Source: Streptomyces sp. AC512_CC834 (GTDB lineage Bacteria; Actinomycetota; Actinomycetes; Streptomycetales; Streptomycetaceae). From it: a DNA stretch of 64,000 nt. The notes under the pieces are model-generated. The model did not search any database and was not told where the DNA came from. It saw only the letters and a list, made by a program, of their open reading frames with translations. The position numbers were made by a program, and so were the translations under genes. Below, one piece after another: positions 16,314-24,048 of this stretch; within the stretch, counting starts at the first letter, position 1, and each line of letters starts with the position of its first letter. The stretch is from contig NZ_JAGMUO010000104.1 of assembly GCF_019049325.1 (NCBI RefSeq), positions 48,356-112,355 on the forward strand, given 5' to 3'.

Positions 16314-17477
16314 ATGGACGCCGGGCTCAAGCGGGAGCTGGAGCAGAAGGTCCGCTCCGGGGAGCGGCTGACCCGCGAGGACGGCATCGCGCTGTACGAG
16401 TCGGACGATCTGGCCTGGCTCGGCGGCCTCGCGCACGAGGTGCGGACGCGGAAGAACGGCGACGTCGTCCACTTCAACGTCAACCGCCACCTCAACATGA
16501 CCAACGTGTGCACCGCGTCCTGCGCGTACTGCTCCTTCCAGCGCAAGCCGGGGGAGAAGGACGCGTACACGATGCGCATCGAGGAGGCGGTGAAGCTCGC
16601 CAAGGCGATGGAGGGCGAGAACCTCACCGAGCTGCACATCGTCAACGGCCTGCACCCGAACCTGCCGTGGCGCTACTACCCGCGCTCGCTGCGGGAGCTG
16701 AAGGCCGCGCTGCCGGACGTCTCCCTCAAGGCGTTCACGGCCACCGAGATCCACCACTTCGAGACCATCTCCGGGATGTCCGCCTCCGACATCCTCGACG
16801 AGCTGATCGACGCCGGTCTGGAGTCCCTCACCGGAGGCGGCGCGGAGATCTTCGACTGGGAGGTGCGGCAGCACATCGTCGACCACCGCACCCACTGGGA
16901 GGACTGGTCGCGCATCCACCGCCTGGCGCACGAGAAGGGGCTGAAGACCCCGTGCACCATGCTCTACGGCCACATCGAGGAGCCGCGCCACCGTGTGGAC
17001 CACGTGCTGCGCCTGCGTGAACTGCAGGACGAGACGGGCGGCTTCCAGGTCTTCATCCCGCTGCGCTACCAGCACGACTTCGTCGACATGCAGGACGGCA
17101 AGGTACGCAACCGGCTCCAGGCGCGGACGCAGATGGCGACCGGCGCGGAGGCCCTGAAGACCTTCGCCGTCTCCCGTCTCCTTTTCGACAACGTCCCGCA
17201 CGTGAAGGTCTTCTGGGTCATGCACGGCGTCCAGACGGCCCAGCTCGCCCTCCAGCACGGCGCCGACGACATGGACGGCTCGGTCGTCGAGTACAAGATC
17301 ACGCACGACGCGGACGACTTCGGCACGCCGAACAAGCTGACCCGTGAGGACCTGCTGGACCTCATCCGCGACGCGGGTTTCCGGCCGGTCGAGCGGAACA
17401 CGCGGTACGAGATCCTCCGGGAGTTCGAGGGGCCCGACGCGGCGCGCCGGGAGTCGCCGCAGCCGATGCGGGTGTGA
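16314..17477 (+). CDS. mqnE: Aminofutalosine synthase (radical SAM)
   Basis: The product has 387 residues. The radical SAM cluster motif is CTASCAYCSF (Cx3Cx2C), within MTNVCTASCAYC. ELHIVNGLHP, EIHHFETISG and LYGHIEEP are typical of MqnE. It joins 3-enolpyruvyl-benzoate with S-adenosylmethionine to give aminofutalosine, the step after MqnA. AAAGAGG precedes the ATG. The other futalosine genes in the window are mqnA (35 kb) and mqnL/P/M; mqnB, mqnC and mqnD were not seen. Confidence 0.93.
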   Translation: MDAGLKRELEQKVRSGERLTREDGIALYESDDLAWLGGLAHEVRTRKNGDVVHFNVNRHLNMTNVCTASCAYCSFQRKPGEKDAYTMRIEEAVKLAKAMEGENLTELHIVNGLHPNLPWRYYPRSLRELKAALPDVSLKAFTATEIHHFETISGMSASDILDELIDAGLESLTGGGAEIFDWEVRQHIVDHRTHWEDWSRIHRLAHEKGLKTPCTMLYGHIEEPRHRVDHVLRLRELQDETGGFQVFIPLRYQHDFVDMQDGKVRNRLQARTQMATGAEALKTFAVSRLLFDNVPHVKVFWVMHGVQTAQLALQHGADDMDGSVVEYKITHDADDFGTPNKLTREDLLDLIRDAGFRPVERNTRYEILREFEGPDAARRESPQPMRV

Positions 17478-17534
17478 CGTCCCCGGGTTGTTCTGTGGCT
17501 GCACAGACACTCCGGTAATAGCTACCATGGGTCA

Positions 17535-18065
17535 GTGTCCCTTACTTTCACCTTCGATCCGGCCGTCACCCCCGACCTCCGCGACGGCGTCCTCGACCTG
17601 TGGACCGATGTCTCCAACGCGGGCGGCTCCGTGGGTTTCGTACCGCCCGTGACGCGGGAGGACGTCCGCCCCGAGCTGGTCAAGCACCTGGTGGGCATGG
17701 CCGAGGGCCGTACCCGCCTGCTCGTCGGCCACGACGCGGACGGGCGGGTGGCCGCCACCGCGTTCCTCGCCCTCAACTCGCACCGGCTGATGCGGCACTG
17801 GCTGTGGCTCTACACGGTCATGGTCCACCCGCGCCACCAGGGCCGGGGCTACGGCCGGGACCTGATGGCCGCCGCCGCGGACGCCGCCCGCGCCTGCGAC
17901 GGCGTCGAGGCGATACGGCTCACCTGCCGGGGCGGGCTCGGCCTGGAGCGGTTCTACGAGTCCTGCGGCTACAAGGAGGTCGGCCGGGTGCCCGGCGCGA
18001 TCCGGGTCGCCCCCGGCGACGACCGGGACGACGTCTTCATGCTGCTGCCGCTGCCGCTGGCCTGA
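17535..18065 (+). CDS. GNAT family N-acetyltransferase
   Basis: The product has 176 residues. The acetyl-CoA binding motif A is visible as YTVMVHPRHQGRGYGRDLM, followed by a FYESCGYKEVGR motif B. GTG 17535 follows 57 bp after mqnE, with no strong ribosome site. It may be a small-molecule or protein acetyltransferase; the substrate is unknown. Confidence 0.85.
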   Translation: MSLTFTFDPAVTPDLRDGVLDLWTDVSNAGGSVGFVPPVTREDVRPELVKHLVGMAEGRTRLLVGHDADGRVAATAFLALNSHRLMRHWLWLYTVMVHPRHQGRGYGRDLMAAAADAARACDGVEAIRLTCRGGLGLERFYESCGYKEVGRVPGAIRVAPGDDRDDVFMLLPLPLA

Positions 18066-18176
18066 CCCTCGGCCGGTGCCCGGCCGATGCCCGGCCGACC
18101 CCCCTGCAAGATCGACGGCCCGGCATGTTTCACTGGACAGTGCCTCTTTGTGCCAGAAACGGAAGAGTGGATTGAG

Positions 18177-18476
18177 ATGCTCCGCTACACGCTGATGCGC
18201 CTCGGGATCTTCGTGGGCTGCCTCGTGGTCGTCTGGGGGCTCGTCTACGCCGGAGTGTTCCCGCGCGGCCTCGGCGACTCCAACGGCATGTGGATCCTCC
18301 TGCTCTCCCTGGTGATCTCCGCCCCCATCAGCTACGTCGTGCTGCGCAAGGAGCGGGACCGGGCCTCGGTGCAGGTCGTGGGCCGCGTGGACCGCATGAA
18401 GGCCAACCTGGAGGCCAACCGCGGCCAGGAGGACACCGCCGACGACACGGCACGGGCGCAGGGCCAGACCTCGTAA
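18177..18476 (+). CDS. DUF4229 family membrane protein
   Basis: The product has 99 residues. Two transmembrane helices (GIFVGCLVVVWGLVYAGVF and WILLLSLVISAPISYVVL) are followed by a basic cytoplasmic tail. This is the pattern of the actinobacterial DUF4229 family, whose function is unknown. A GGAAGAG element precedes ATG 18177. A strong terminator follows the gene. Confidence 0.82.
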   Translation: MLRYTLMRLGIFVGCLVVVWGLVYAGVFPRGLGDSNGMWILLLSLVISAPISYVVLRKERDRASVQVVGRVDRMKANLEANRGQEDTADDTARAQGQTS

Positions 18477-18496
18477 CGTCCGTCACGCACTTGCAC

Positions 18497-18540
18497 GCCC
18501 TGGTTTCCGAATTCACAGGAAACCGGGGCGCTTTGCGTTT
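18497..18540 (+). terminator. Rho-independent-type terminator after the DUF4229 gene
   Basis: GCCCTGGTTTCC at 18497-18508 pairs with GGAAACCGGGGC at 18518-18529 (one G-T wobble, 9-nt loop). The tail CTTTGCGTTTT is rich in T. It closes the mqnE to DUF4229 segment before the leader peptide gene. Confidence 0.8.
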
Positions 18541-18616
18541 TACGGGCAGTAGCGCGCTCCTGCCTCTCAAAGAATGGCTTTGAGCGTCCCAAAGCATGGG
18601 TGTTAAAGTCGTGTGC

Positions 18617-18718
18617 ATGAAGCACGCAGCCGCGCCCTCCACACCGCCGAGCCTCGCGCTCGTGGCGCGCCTGCACGTGGACCTCTGCCGGTGCGCGTCC
18701 GCGAACTGTCGCCCCTGA
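18617..18718 (+). CDS. Cys-rich leader peptide, candidate cysteine-responsive attenuator
   Basis: The 33-residue frame starts at ATG 18617 and ends at TGA 18716-18718. Its C-terminal part, ARLHVDLCRCASANCRP, carries three Cys codons (24, 26, 31). It matches the actinobacterial leader-peptide pattern RxHVDLxRxASAxC, which I recall preceding sulfur or cysteine-related genes. A shorter version from the GTG in the ALVARLH region is possible. It lies 81 bp before the symporter start at 18800, so ribosome stalling at Cys codons may control the symporter. No ribosome site is obvious. Confidence 0.75.
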   Translation: MKHAAAPSTPPSLALVARLHVDLCRCASANCRP

Positions 18719-18799
18719 CGTTCCCCCCTCGTCCAGTCGGTTCCCACGTCAGCTCAGCGCGTCCCTTCCCGCGTCCCGTCCCCCCTACGGAGCATGTCC

Positions 18800-20140
18800 G
18801 TGTCCTCAGCGTCTTCACCATCCCCGGTGTCCTCTGTCACGAAGTACCTCAAGGTGCCCTTCTGGGCCCAGATACTCGCCGGCCTCGTCCTCGGCGTCCT
18901 GCTGGGCTGGCTGGCCCGCAGCCAGGACATATCCTGGCTGGTCACCACCCTGGAGAAGGTCGGTGACACCTTCATCGGCCTGCTGAAGCTGGCCGTCGCA
19001 CCGCTCGTCTTCTTCGCGATCCTCGTCTCGATCACCAACCTGCGGAAGGTCAACAACGCGGCCCGCCTGGCGTCCCGCACCCTCCTCTGGTTCATGATCA
19101 CGTCGCTGATCGCGGTGGCCATCGGCCTCGTCATCGGCCTCGTCACCAACCCCGGCGCCGGCACCGGCCTCACCCCGGCCGACGGCGCGAAGCCCGAACA
19201 CACCGGTTCCTGGATCGACTTCCTGACCGGCATCGTGCCGACCGACGTCATCACGCCGTTCACCGAGCTGAACGTCCTCCAGATCGTCTTCATGGCCGCC
19301 GTCGCCGGTATCGCCGCCCTCCAGCTCGGCGAGAAGGCCCAGCCGATCCTGAACCTGAGCGAGTCGGTCCTCGCACTCCTCCAGAAGGCCCTGTGGTGGG
19401 TCATCCGCCTCGCCCCGCTCGGCACCGTCGGCCTCATCGGCAACGCCATCGCCACCTACGGCTGGGACCTCATCGGCAAGTACGCCACCTTCACCGCCGA
19501 CATCTACGTCGGCTGCGCCATCGTGATGTTCGTGGTCTACCCGGTGCTGCTCGCCACCGTCGCCAAGGCCAGCCCGCTCCAGTTCTTCAAGGGCGCCTGG
19601 CCCGCCATCCAGTTGGCCTTCGTCTCCCGCTCCTCCGTCGGCACCATGCCGCTGACCCAGAAGGTCACCGAGCGCCTCGGCGTCCCGAAGGAGTACGCGT
19701 CCTTCGCCGTGCCGTTCGGCGCGACGACCAAGATGGACGGCTGCGCCGCGATCTACCCGGCGATCGCCGCGATCTTCGTCGCGCAGATCTTCGACATCCA
19801 GCTCGGCGTCGGCGACTATCTGCTGATCGCCTTCGTCTCGGTGGTCGGCTCCGCCGCCACGGCCGGCCTCACCGGCGCCACGGTCATGCTCACCCTGACC
19901 CTGTCCACCCTGGGCCTGCCCATGGAGGGCGTCGGCCTCCTCCTCGCCATCGACCCGATCCTGGACATGATGCGGACGGCGACGAACGTCGCGGGTCAGG
20001 CGCTGATCCCGGTGATCGTCTCGGCCCGCGAGGGCATCCTCGACCGCAAGGCCTACGACGAGGCGCACGCCTCGCCGATCGACGAGCCGGAGCGGGAGAA
20101 GCAGGAGTCGGAGTCGGAGCCGGTTCCGGTCGCCGCCTGA
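18800..20140 (+). CDS. DAACS-family (dicarboxylate/amino acid:cation) symporter
   Basis: The product has 446 residues from GTG 18800 (448 from ATG 18794). GTG is preferred because GGAG at 18789-18792 then has a 7-nt spacing. It has about eight to nine transmembrane segments. The reentrant-loop motifs SRSSVGTMPLTQ and the cation-site region AVPFGATTKMDG...AAIYPAIAA, plus the ATNVAGQA segment, are those of the DAACS/GltP family. Substrates in the family include C4-dicarboxylates, glutamate and L-cystine (TcyP type). The Cys-rich leader peptide upstream favours cystine; this is inference. Confidence 0.88.
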   Translation: MSSASSPSPVSSVTKYLKVPFWAQILAGLVLGVLLGWLARSQDISWLVTTLEKVGDTFIGLLKLAVAPLVFFAILVSITNLRKVNNAARLASRTLLWFMITSLIAVAIGLVIGLVTNPGAGTGLTPADGAKPEHTGSWIDFLTGIVPTDVITPFTELNVLQIVFMAAVAGIAALQLGEKAQPILNLSESVLALLQKALWWVIRLAPLGTVGLIGNAIATYGWDLIGKYATFTADIYVGCAIVMFVVYPVLLATVAKASPLQFFKGAWPAIQLAFVSRSSVGTMPLTQKVTERLGVPKEYASFAVPFGATTKMDGCAAIYPAIAAIFVAQIFDIQLGVGDYLLIAFVSVVGSAATAGLTGATVMLTLTLSTLGLPMEGVGLLLAIDPILDMMRTATNVAGQALIPVIVSAREGILDRKAYDEAHASPIDEPEREKQESESEPVPVAA

Positions 20141-20154
20141 CCGCCGTGGCTGTC

Positions 20155-20178
20155 GTGGCCGTGGCCGTGGCCGTGGCC
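20155..20178. repeat. Tandem GTGGCC hexanucleotide repeat
   Basis: Four perfect copies of GTGGCC plus a diverged fifth (GTGACC) lie just after the symporter stop. No coding role is visible. Confidence 0.6.
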
Positions 20179-20253
20179 GTGACCGTCGTGACCGGGGCGT
20201 CGGCGTCGTGCTGACGTCCTGATCACCGCCGCACGGACCGTACGCTGATTCGC

Positions 20254-20964
20254 ATGGGTGCAGGGAAGACCAAGCGGATGCCGCGTGCGGTCCGTGAGCA
20301 GCAGATGCTGGACGCCGCCGTGCACGTCTTCGGGCAGCGCGGGTACATGGCGGCGTCGATGGACGAGATCGCCGAACTGGCGGGCGTGTCCAAGCCGCTG
20401 GTGTACCTCTACCTGAACTCGAAGGACGACCTCTTCAGCGCCTGCGTCCGCCGCGAGGCCCGCGCCCTCACCGAGGCGGTGCGGGCCGGTGTGCGTCCGG
20501 GGCTGCCCGCCGACGGGCAACTCTGGTCGGGACTGCGGGCGTTCTTCACCCACACCGCGCGCCACCCGGACGCCTGGCAGGTGCTGCACGTGCACGCCCG
20601 TACGCACGGCGAGCGGTTCGCGGCCGAGGTCGCGGTGATGCGCGAGGACATCGTCGCGTTCGTGACCCAGCTCATCGCCGCCGCCGCGCGGGACGCGCAC
20701 CGGGACCCGCACCTGCCCGAGGGCGAGGTCGCGGGGCTGGCCGAGGCGCTGGTCGGCGCCGCCGAGTCGCTCGCCGACTGGGCGGGTGCCACTGAGGGCG
20801 TCACCGCGAAGCAGGCGGCGGCGACCCTGATGAACTTCGCCTGGGCCGGCCTGGGCGACCTGATGACGGGGCGGCCGTGGTCCCCGCCGGAGGACTCCGA
20901 GGGCGAGCACGAGCCCGAGCCCGAGGGCGGGCCCGAGTCCGTGAGGGTGGCTCAGGCCGGGTAG
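20254..20964 (+). CDS. TetR family transcriptional regulator, candidate controller of the fatty-acid locus
   Basis: The product has 236 residues. The HTH covers AVREQQMLDAAVHVFGQRGYMAASMDEIAELAGVSKPLVYLYLNSKDDLF. The C-terminal domain is helical, with an acidic Glu/Pro tail. It is convergent with the MaoC-like gene and their 3' ends overlap by 13 bp. Its position next to MaoC, FabG, thiolase and acyl-CoA ligase genes suggests it is the repressor that binds the TTACTCCGGAGTAA palindromes upstream of fabG and the thiolase gene; binding is inferred. Confidence 0.87.
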   Translation: MGAGKTKRMPRAVREQQMLDAAVHVFGQRGYMAASMDEIAELAGVSKPLVYLYLNSKDDLFSACVRREARALTEAVRAGVRPGLPADGQLWSGLRAFFTHTARHPDAWQVLHVHARTHGERFAAEVAVMREDIVAFVTQLIAAAARDAHRDPHLPEGEVAGLAEALVGAAESLADWAGATEGVTAKQAAATLMNFAWAGLGDLMTGRPWSPPEDSEGEHEPEPEGGPESVRVAQAG

Positions 20965-21848
20965 GGCGTCACCTCGCCGGACAGGTGCAGCCGCCGCCCC
21001 TCGTCGCCACGCAGCTCGAACCGGCCGCCCGTGCCGCTCTCGTCGCCCGCGTCGCCCGCGGCCCCGTACGTCACCGTGCCCGGCAGCAGTACCGGTGCCC
21101 GGAACTGCGCCCGCAGTACGGCAGCGTCCGGCGTCCCGTGCTCGGCCAGACACCGGGCCACGGTCCACATGCCGTGCGCGATGGCCCGGGGGAAGCCGAA
21201 CAGGCGGGCGGTGAGCGGGTGCAGGTGGATCGGGTTGCGATCCCCGGACGCGGCGCCGTAGCGGCGCCCGATGTCACCGGCGAGGTGCCATTCGGCGCGG
21301 GCGGGGAGCGGCGCGGGGGTTGCGGGGGCCTCCTCGGCGGGGCGCCCGGTGGTGGTGCGGTGCCGGGCCAGGTAGGTGCTGCGGGACTCCCACACGAGGT
21401 CCGCTCCCGAGCGCAGCTCCGTCACCACCGACGCCTCGGTGCCGCGCCGGTGCGGGGCCAGCCCCTCGACGTACGTGGTGAGTTCGTACGCGCCGGTCGC
21501 GGGCACCGCGGCCCGCCGGGTGATGCCGATCGACGTGTGGACGAGCCCGAGCAGCGGCAGCGGGAAGTCCCGTCCGCTCATCAGGCGCATGGCCATCGGG
21601 AAGCCCAGCACGTGCGGATACGTCAGCGGCAGCGCGTCCGCGCCGGTCGGGAACCCGCAGACCCGCTCGTACGCCGCCAGCCGCGCGAGGTCCACGCGCA
21701 GGCCGGGCAGGACCAGCCGGGTGCGGGGGAAGTCCGCGTCCGGGCGGGGGCGCTTGAGGGGCGACAGCAGGGCGCCGCGGGCGAGGAGCGGCGCGAGGGC
21801 GGGGACGCCGCTGAGGGTGCTGGTCGTCGGGGCCGCGGTGGTCATCAC
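20952..21848 (-). CDS. MaoC-like (hotdog) dehydratase
   Basis: The product has 298 residues with two hotdog domains. The hydratase-2 motif in the C-terminal half reads RRYGAASGDRNPIHLHPLTA and includes the catalytic Asp and His. HGMWTVARCLAEHG is also typical. It should hydrate 2-enoyl thioesters. The start overlaps the fabG stop (ATGA), so the two are translationally coupled. It belongs to the fatty acid or polyketide beta-oxidation/reduction locus together with FabG, thiolase and acyl-CoA ligase. Confidence 0.87.
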   Translation of the reverse strand: MMTTAAPTTSTLSGVPALAPLLARGALLSPLKRPRPDADFPRTRLVLPGLRVDLARLAAYERVCGFPTGADALPLTYPHVLGFPMAMRLMSGRDFPLPLLGLVHTSIGITRRAAVPATGAYELTTYVEGLAPHRRGTEASVVTELRSGADLVWESRSTYLARHRTTTGRPAEEAPATPAPLPARAEWHLAGDIGRRYGAASGDRNPIHLHPLTARLFGFPRAIAHGMWTVARCLAEHGTPDAAVLRAQFRAPVLLPGTVTYGAAGDAGDESGTGGRFELRGDEGRRLHLSGEVTPYPA

Positions 21849-23137
21849 GCCCCCAGCAGGCTCTGGCCGCAGACCCGTACGACCTGGCCGTTGACCGCGC
21901 CGGAGGCCGGGTGGGCGAGCCAGGCGGTGGTCTCGGCGACGTCGACGGGCAGGCCGCCCTGGGCGAGGGAGTTCATGCGGCGGCCGGCCTCGCGGATGAA
22001 GAGCGGGACCGCCGCCGTCATCTTCGTCTCGATGAACCCCGGCGCCACCGCGTTCACCGTCACCCCGTGCTCGGCGAGCGCGCGCGGCGCGAGGGAGCGG
22101 ACGAGTCCGACGATCCCGGCCTTGCTCGCGCCGTAGTTGGTCTGGCCCGCGTTGCCCGCGAGCCCGGCGATGGAGGCCGTCGCCACGATCCGGCCGCCCC
22201 GGTTGACCGCGCCGGCCGCGAGCAGCGCGTCCGTGGTGCGCAGGACGCTCGCGAGATTGACGTCGAGGACGGAACCCCAGCGGTCGGCGGGCATGTTGAC
22301 CAGGCGCCGGTCGCGGGTGATGCCGGCGTTGTGGATCAGTACGTCGAGTCCGCCGGGCAGGGCGGCGGCGATGCGCTCGCCCGCGTCGGCGGCCGTGATG
22401 TCGAGCGCGAGGGCGGTGCCGCCGAGGCGTTCGGCGGCCTCGCGTGCCTCCCGCTCGGCCTGGGGTACGTCGAGGACGACGACCTGGGCGCCCTGCCCGG
22501 CCAGCGTCTCGGCGACCGCCGCGCCGATGCCCCGCGCGGCACCGGTGACCAGGGCGGTGCGCCCGGCGAGGGGCAGGTCCCAGTCGTCGGGGGCGGCACC
22601 CTGGGTCGTCGCTCCGACCCCGATCACCTGGCCGGTGACGTAGGCGGAGGCGGGGGAGAGGAGGAAGCGGAGGGTGGACTCGGCGGCGGGCGCGTCGGTG
22701 AGCCGTACGAGGTTGACCGTCCTGCCCCGCCCGATCTCCTTGCCGAGCGAGCGGGTGAACCCCTCCAACGCCTGCTGGACGGCGGCCTGATGATGGTCGG
22801 CCGGGTCGAGCGGGGCGCCGAGCACCACCACGCGGCCGCTCGCGGCGACGGACCGTACGACGGGATGCAGCGCGGCGTGCACCTCGGCGAGGGAGTCGAC
22901 GTCCCGCACCCCGGTGGCGTCGAGGACGACGGCGGCGGGGCGGCCGTCCTCGTCCCGGGGGCGGCCCGTGCGGGCCAGGACCGGCGCGAGGTCGAGGTCC
23001 GTCTTGCCGGCCGTGAGGTGCAGCAGGCCGCCGGTGAGCGAGCCGCGTTCCAGCGCGGCGGGCTGCGGCAGCCCCAGGCGGCGGGTGAGGAAACGACCGG
23101 GTGCGGTACCGGTGAAGCTGAGATAGCGGTCGGCCAT
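21845..23137 (-). CDS. FabG-type 3-oxoacyl reductase with extra N-terminal domain
   Basis: The product has 430 residues, far longer than a usual FabG (about 245). The first 200 residues form a degenerate SDR-like domain without the glycine motif. The C-terminal half is a full SDR: TGAARGIG cofactor loop, IHNAGI, and catalytic Ser...YGASKAG (Tyr-x3-Lys). From memory this two-domain arrangement is typical of the high-molecular-weight FabG4-type enzymes of actinomycetes. ATG 23137 has GGGGAG upstream; a frame from 23152 also exists. The MaoC-like gene follows by overlap. Confidence 0.87.
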   Translation of the reverse strand: MADRYLSFTGTAPGRFLTRRLGLPQPAALERGSLTGGLLHLTAGKTDLDLAPVLARTGRPRDEDGRPAAVVLDATGVRDVDSLAEVHAALHPVVRSVAASGRVVVLGAPLDPADHHQAAVQQALEGFTRSLGKEIGRGRTVNLVRLTDAPAAESTLRFLLSPASAYVTGQVIGVGATTQGAAPDDWDLPLAGRTALVTGAARGIGAAVAETLAGQGAQVVVLDVPQAEREAREAAERLGGTALALDITAADAGERIAAALPGGLDVLIHNAGITRDRRLVNMPADRWGSVLDVNLASVLRTTDALLAAGAVNRGGRIVATASIAGLAGNAGQTNYGASKAGIVGLVRSLAPRALAEHGVTVNAVAPGFIETKMTAAVPLFIREAGRRMNSLAQGGLPVDVAETTAWLAHPASGAVNGQVVRVCGQSLLGA

Positions 23138-23184
23138 GTCCTGTCTCCCCAACGACTCTGTCGTGCCTGCAAGTGCTTACAAGT

Positions 23185-23219
23185 GCTTACTCCGGAGTAA
23201 GGTTACCGGAGGTAAGTCC
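23185..23219. promoter_or_regulatory. Double-palindrome operator upstream of fabG (copy A of 35-bp direct repeat)
   Basis: The stretch holds CTTACTCCGGAGTAAG, a perfect 16-bp palindrome, followed by TTACC-GGA-GGTAA. It is 48 bp upstream of the FabG-like start. A 32/35 identical copy in the same orientation is at 30117-30151, before the thiolase gene. The symmetry suits a TetR-type operator, likely for the neighbouring regulator. Confidence 0.7.
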
Positions 23220-23319
23220 AAGTCGTGCGCAGAGCCGCCCTGGCCTCCCCCGGTCCCGCGTAACATCGCGCGCGGGGACGACCGTTGGGACCATTGGGAC
23301 CGTTGAGGGGGAGTACCGC

Positions 23320-24048
23320 ATGGCCGGCAGCGCCGGACGGGTTCTCGTGGCCGACGACGACGTGAGCACACGGCGTTCGCTGGAACGAGGGCTGCGGCTG
23401 GGGGGATTCGAGGTCACGCTGGCCGACGACGGACACACCGCGCTGGAGGCGTTGCGCGGACAGCGGCCGGACATCGTTGTCCTCGACGTCTGCATGCCGG
23501 GACTGAGCGGCATCGAGGTGTGCCGGGCCCTGCGCGAGAGCGGGGACGACGTGCCGGTGCTCATGCTCTCCGGCCTGGACGAAGTGGCCGACAGAATCGC
23601 CGGGTTACAGGCAGGCGGCGACGACTACCTGGTCAAGCCCTTCGCTCTGCAGGAACTCAAGCTGCGGCTGCACGCCCTGCTGCGCAGGCGCCCTCCGGCC
23701 GCCACGGACCGCGTCCAGGTCGGCGGTCTGATCCTGGAGCCGTCCGCCCGCCAGGCATCACTGGACGGACAGCCACTGCGACTGACGCCCCGCGAGTTCC
23801 ATCTGCTGGAGATGCTGGCCCGCAACGCGGGCATCGTCCTGACCCGCGGCCAGTTGCTGGAGCGGGTCTGGGGGTACGACGCCGACGTCCGCACCGACGC
23901 GGTGGACACGTTCGTCAGCTATCTGCGGCGCAAGACGGAGGCGCACGGACGCCCCCGCATCCTGCACACCGTGCGCGGCCTCGGTTTCGTGCTGCGCATG
24001 GACGAGGGCAGGGACGGGAGTCCCCGAGAGACCGGGACCGCCCTGTGA
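23320..24048 (+). CDS. OmpR-family response regulator with a TTA (bldA) codon
   Basis: The product has 242 residues. The receiver domain has the acidic pair DDD (residues 12-14), phospho-acceptor VLDVCMPGLSG (Asp 55), and YLVKPF (Lys). The C-terminal winged helix is an OmpR type: LTPREFHLLEMLARNAGIVLTRGQLLERVWG and VDTFVSYLRRKTEAHG. A GAGGGGGAG ribosome site precedes ATG 23320. Codon 96 (23605-23607) is TTA, so translation should depend on the bldA leucyl tRNA and developmental stage. The stop overlaps the GTG of the histidine kinase. It likely controls the secreted-protein genes downstream. Confidence 0.9.
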   Translation: MAGSAGRVLVADDDVSTRRSLERGLRLGGFEVTLADDGHTALEALRGQRPDIVVLDVCMPGLSGIEVCRALRESGDDVPVLMLSGLDEVADRIAGLQAGGDDYLVKPFALQELKLRLHALLRRRPPAATDRVQVGGLILEPSARQASLDGQPLRLTPREFHLLEMLARNAGIVLTRGQLLERVWGYDADVRTDAVDTFVSYLRRKTEAHGRPRILHTVRGLGFVLRMDEGRDGSPRETGTAL

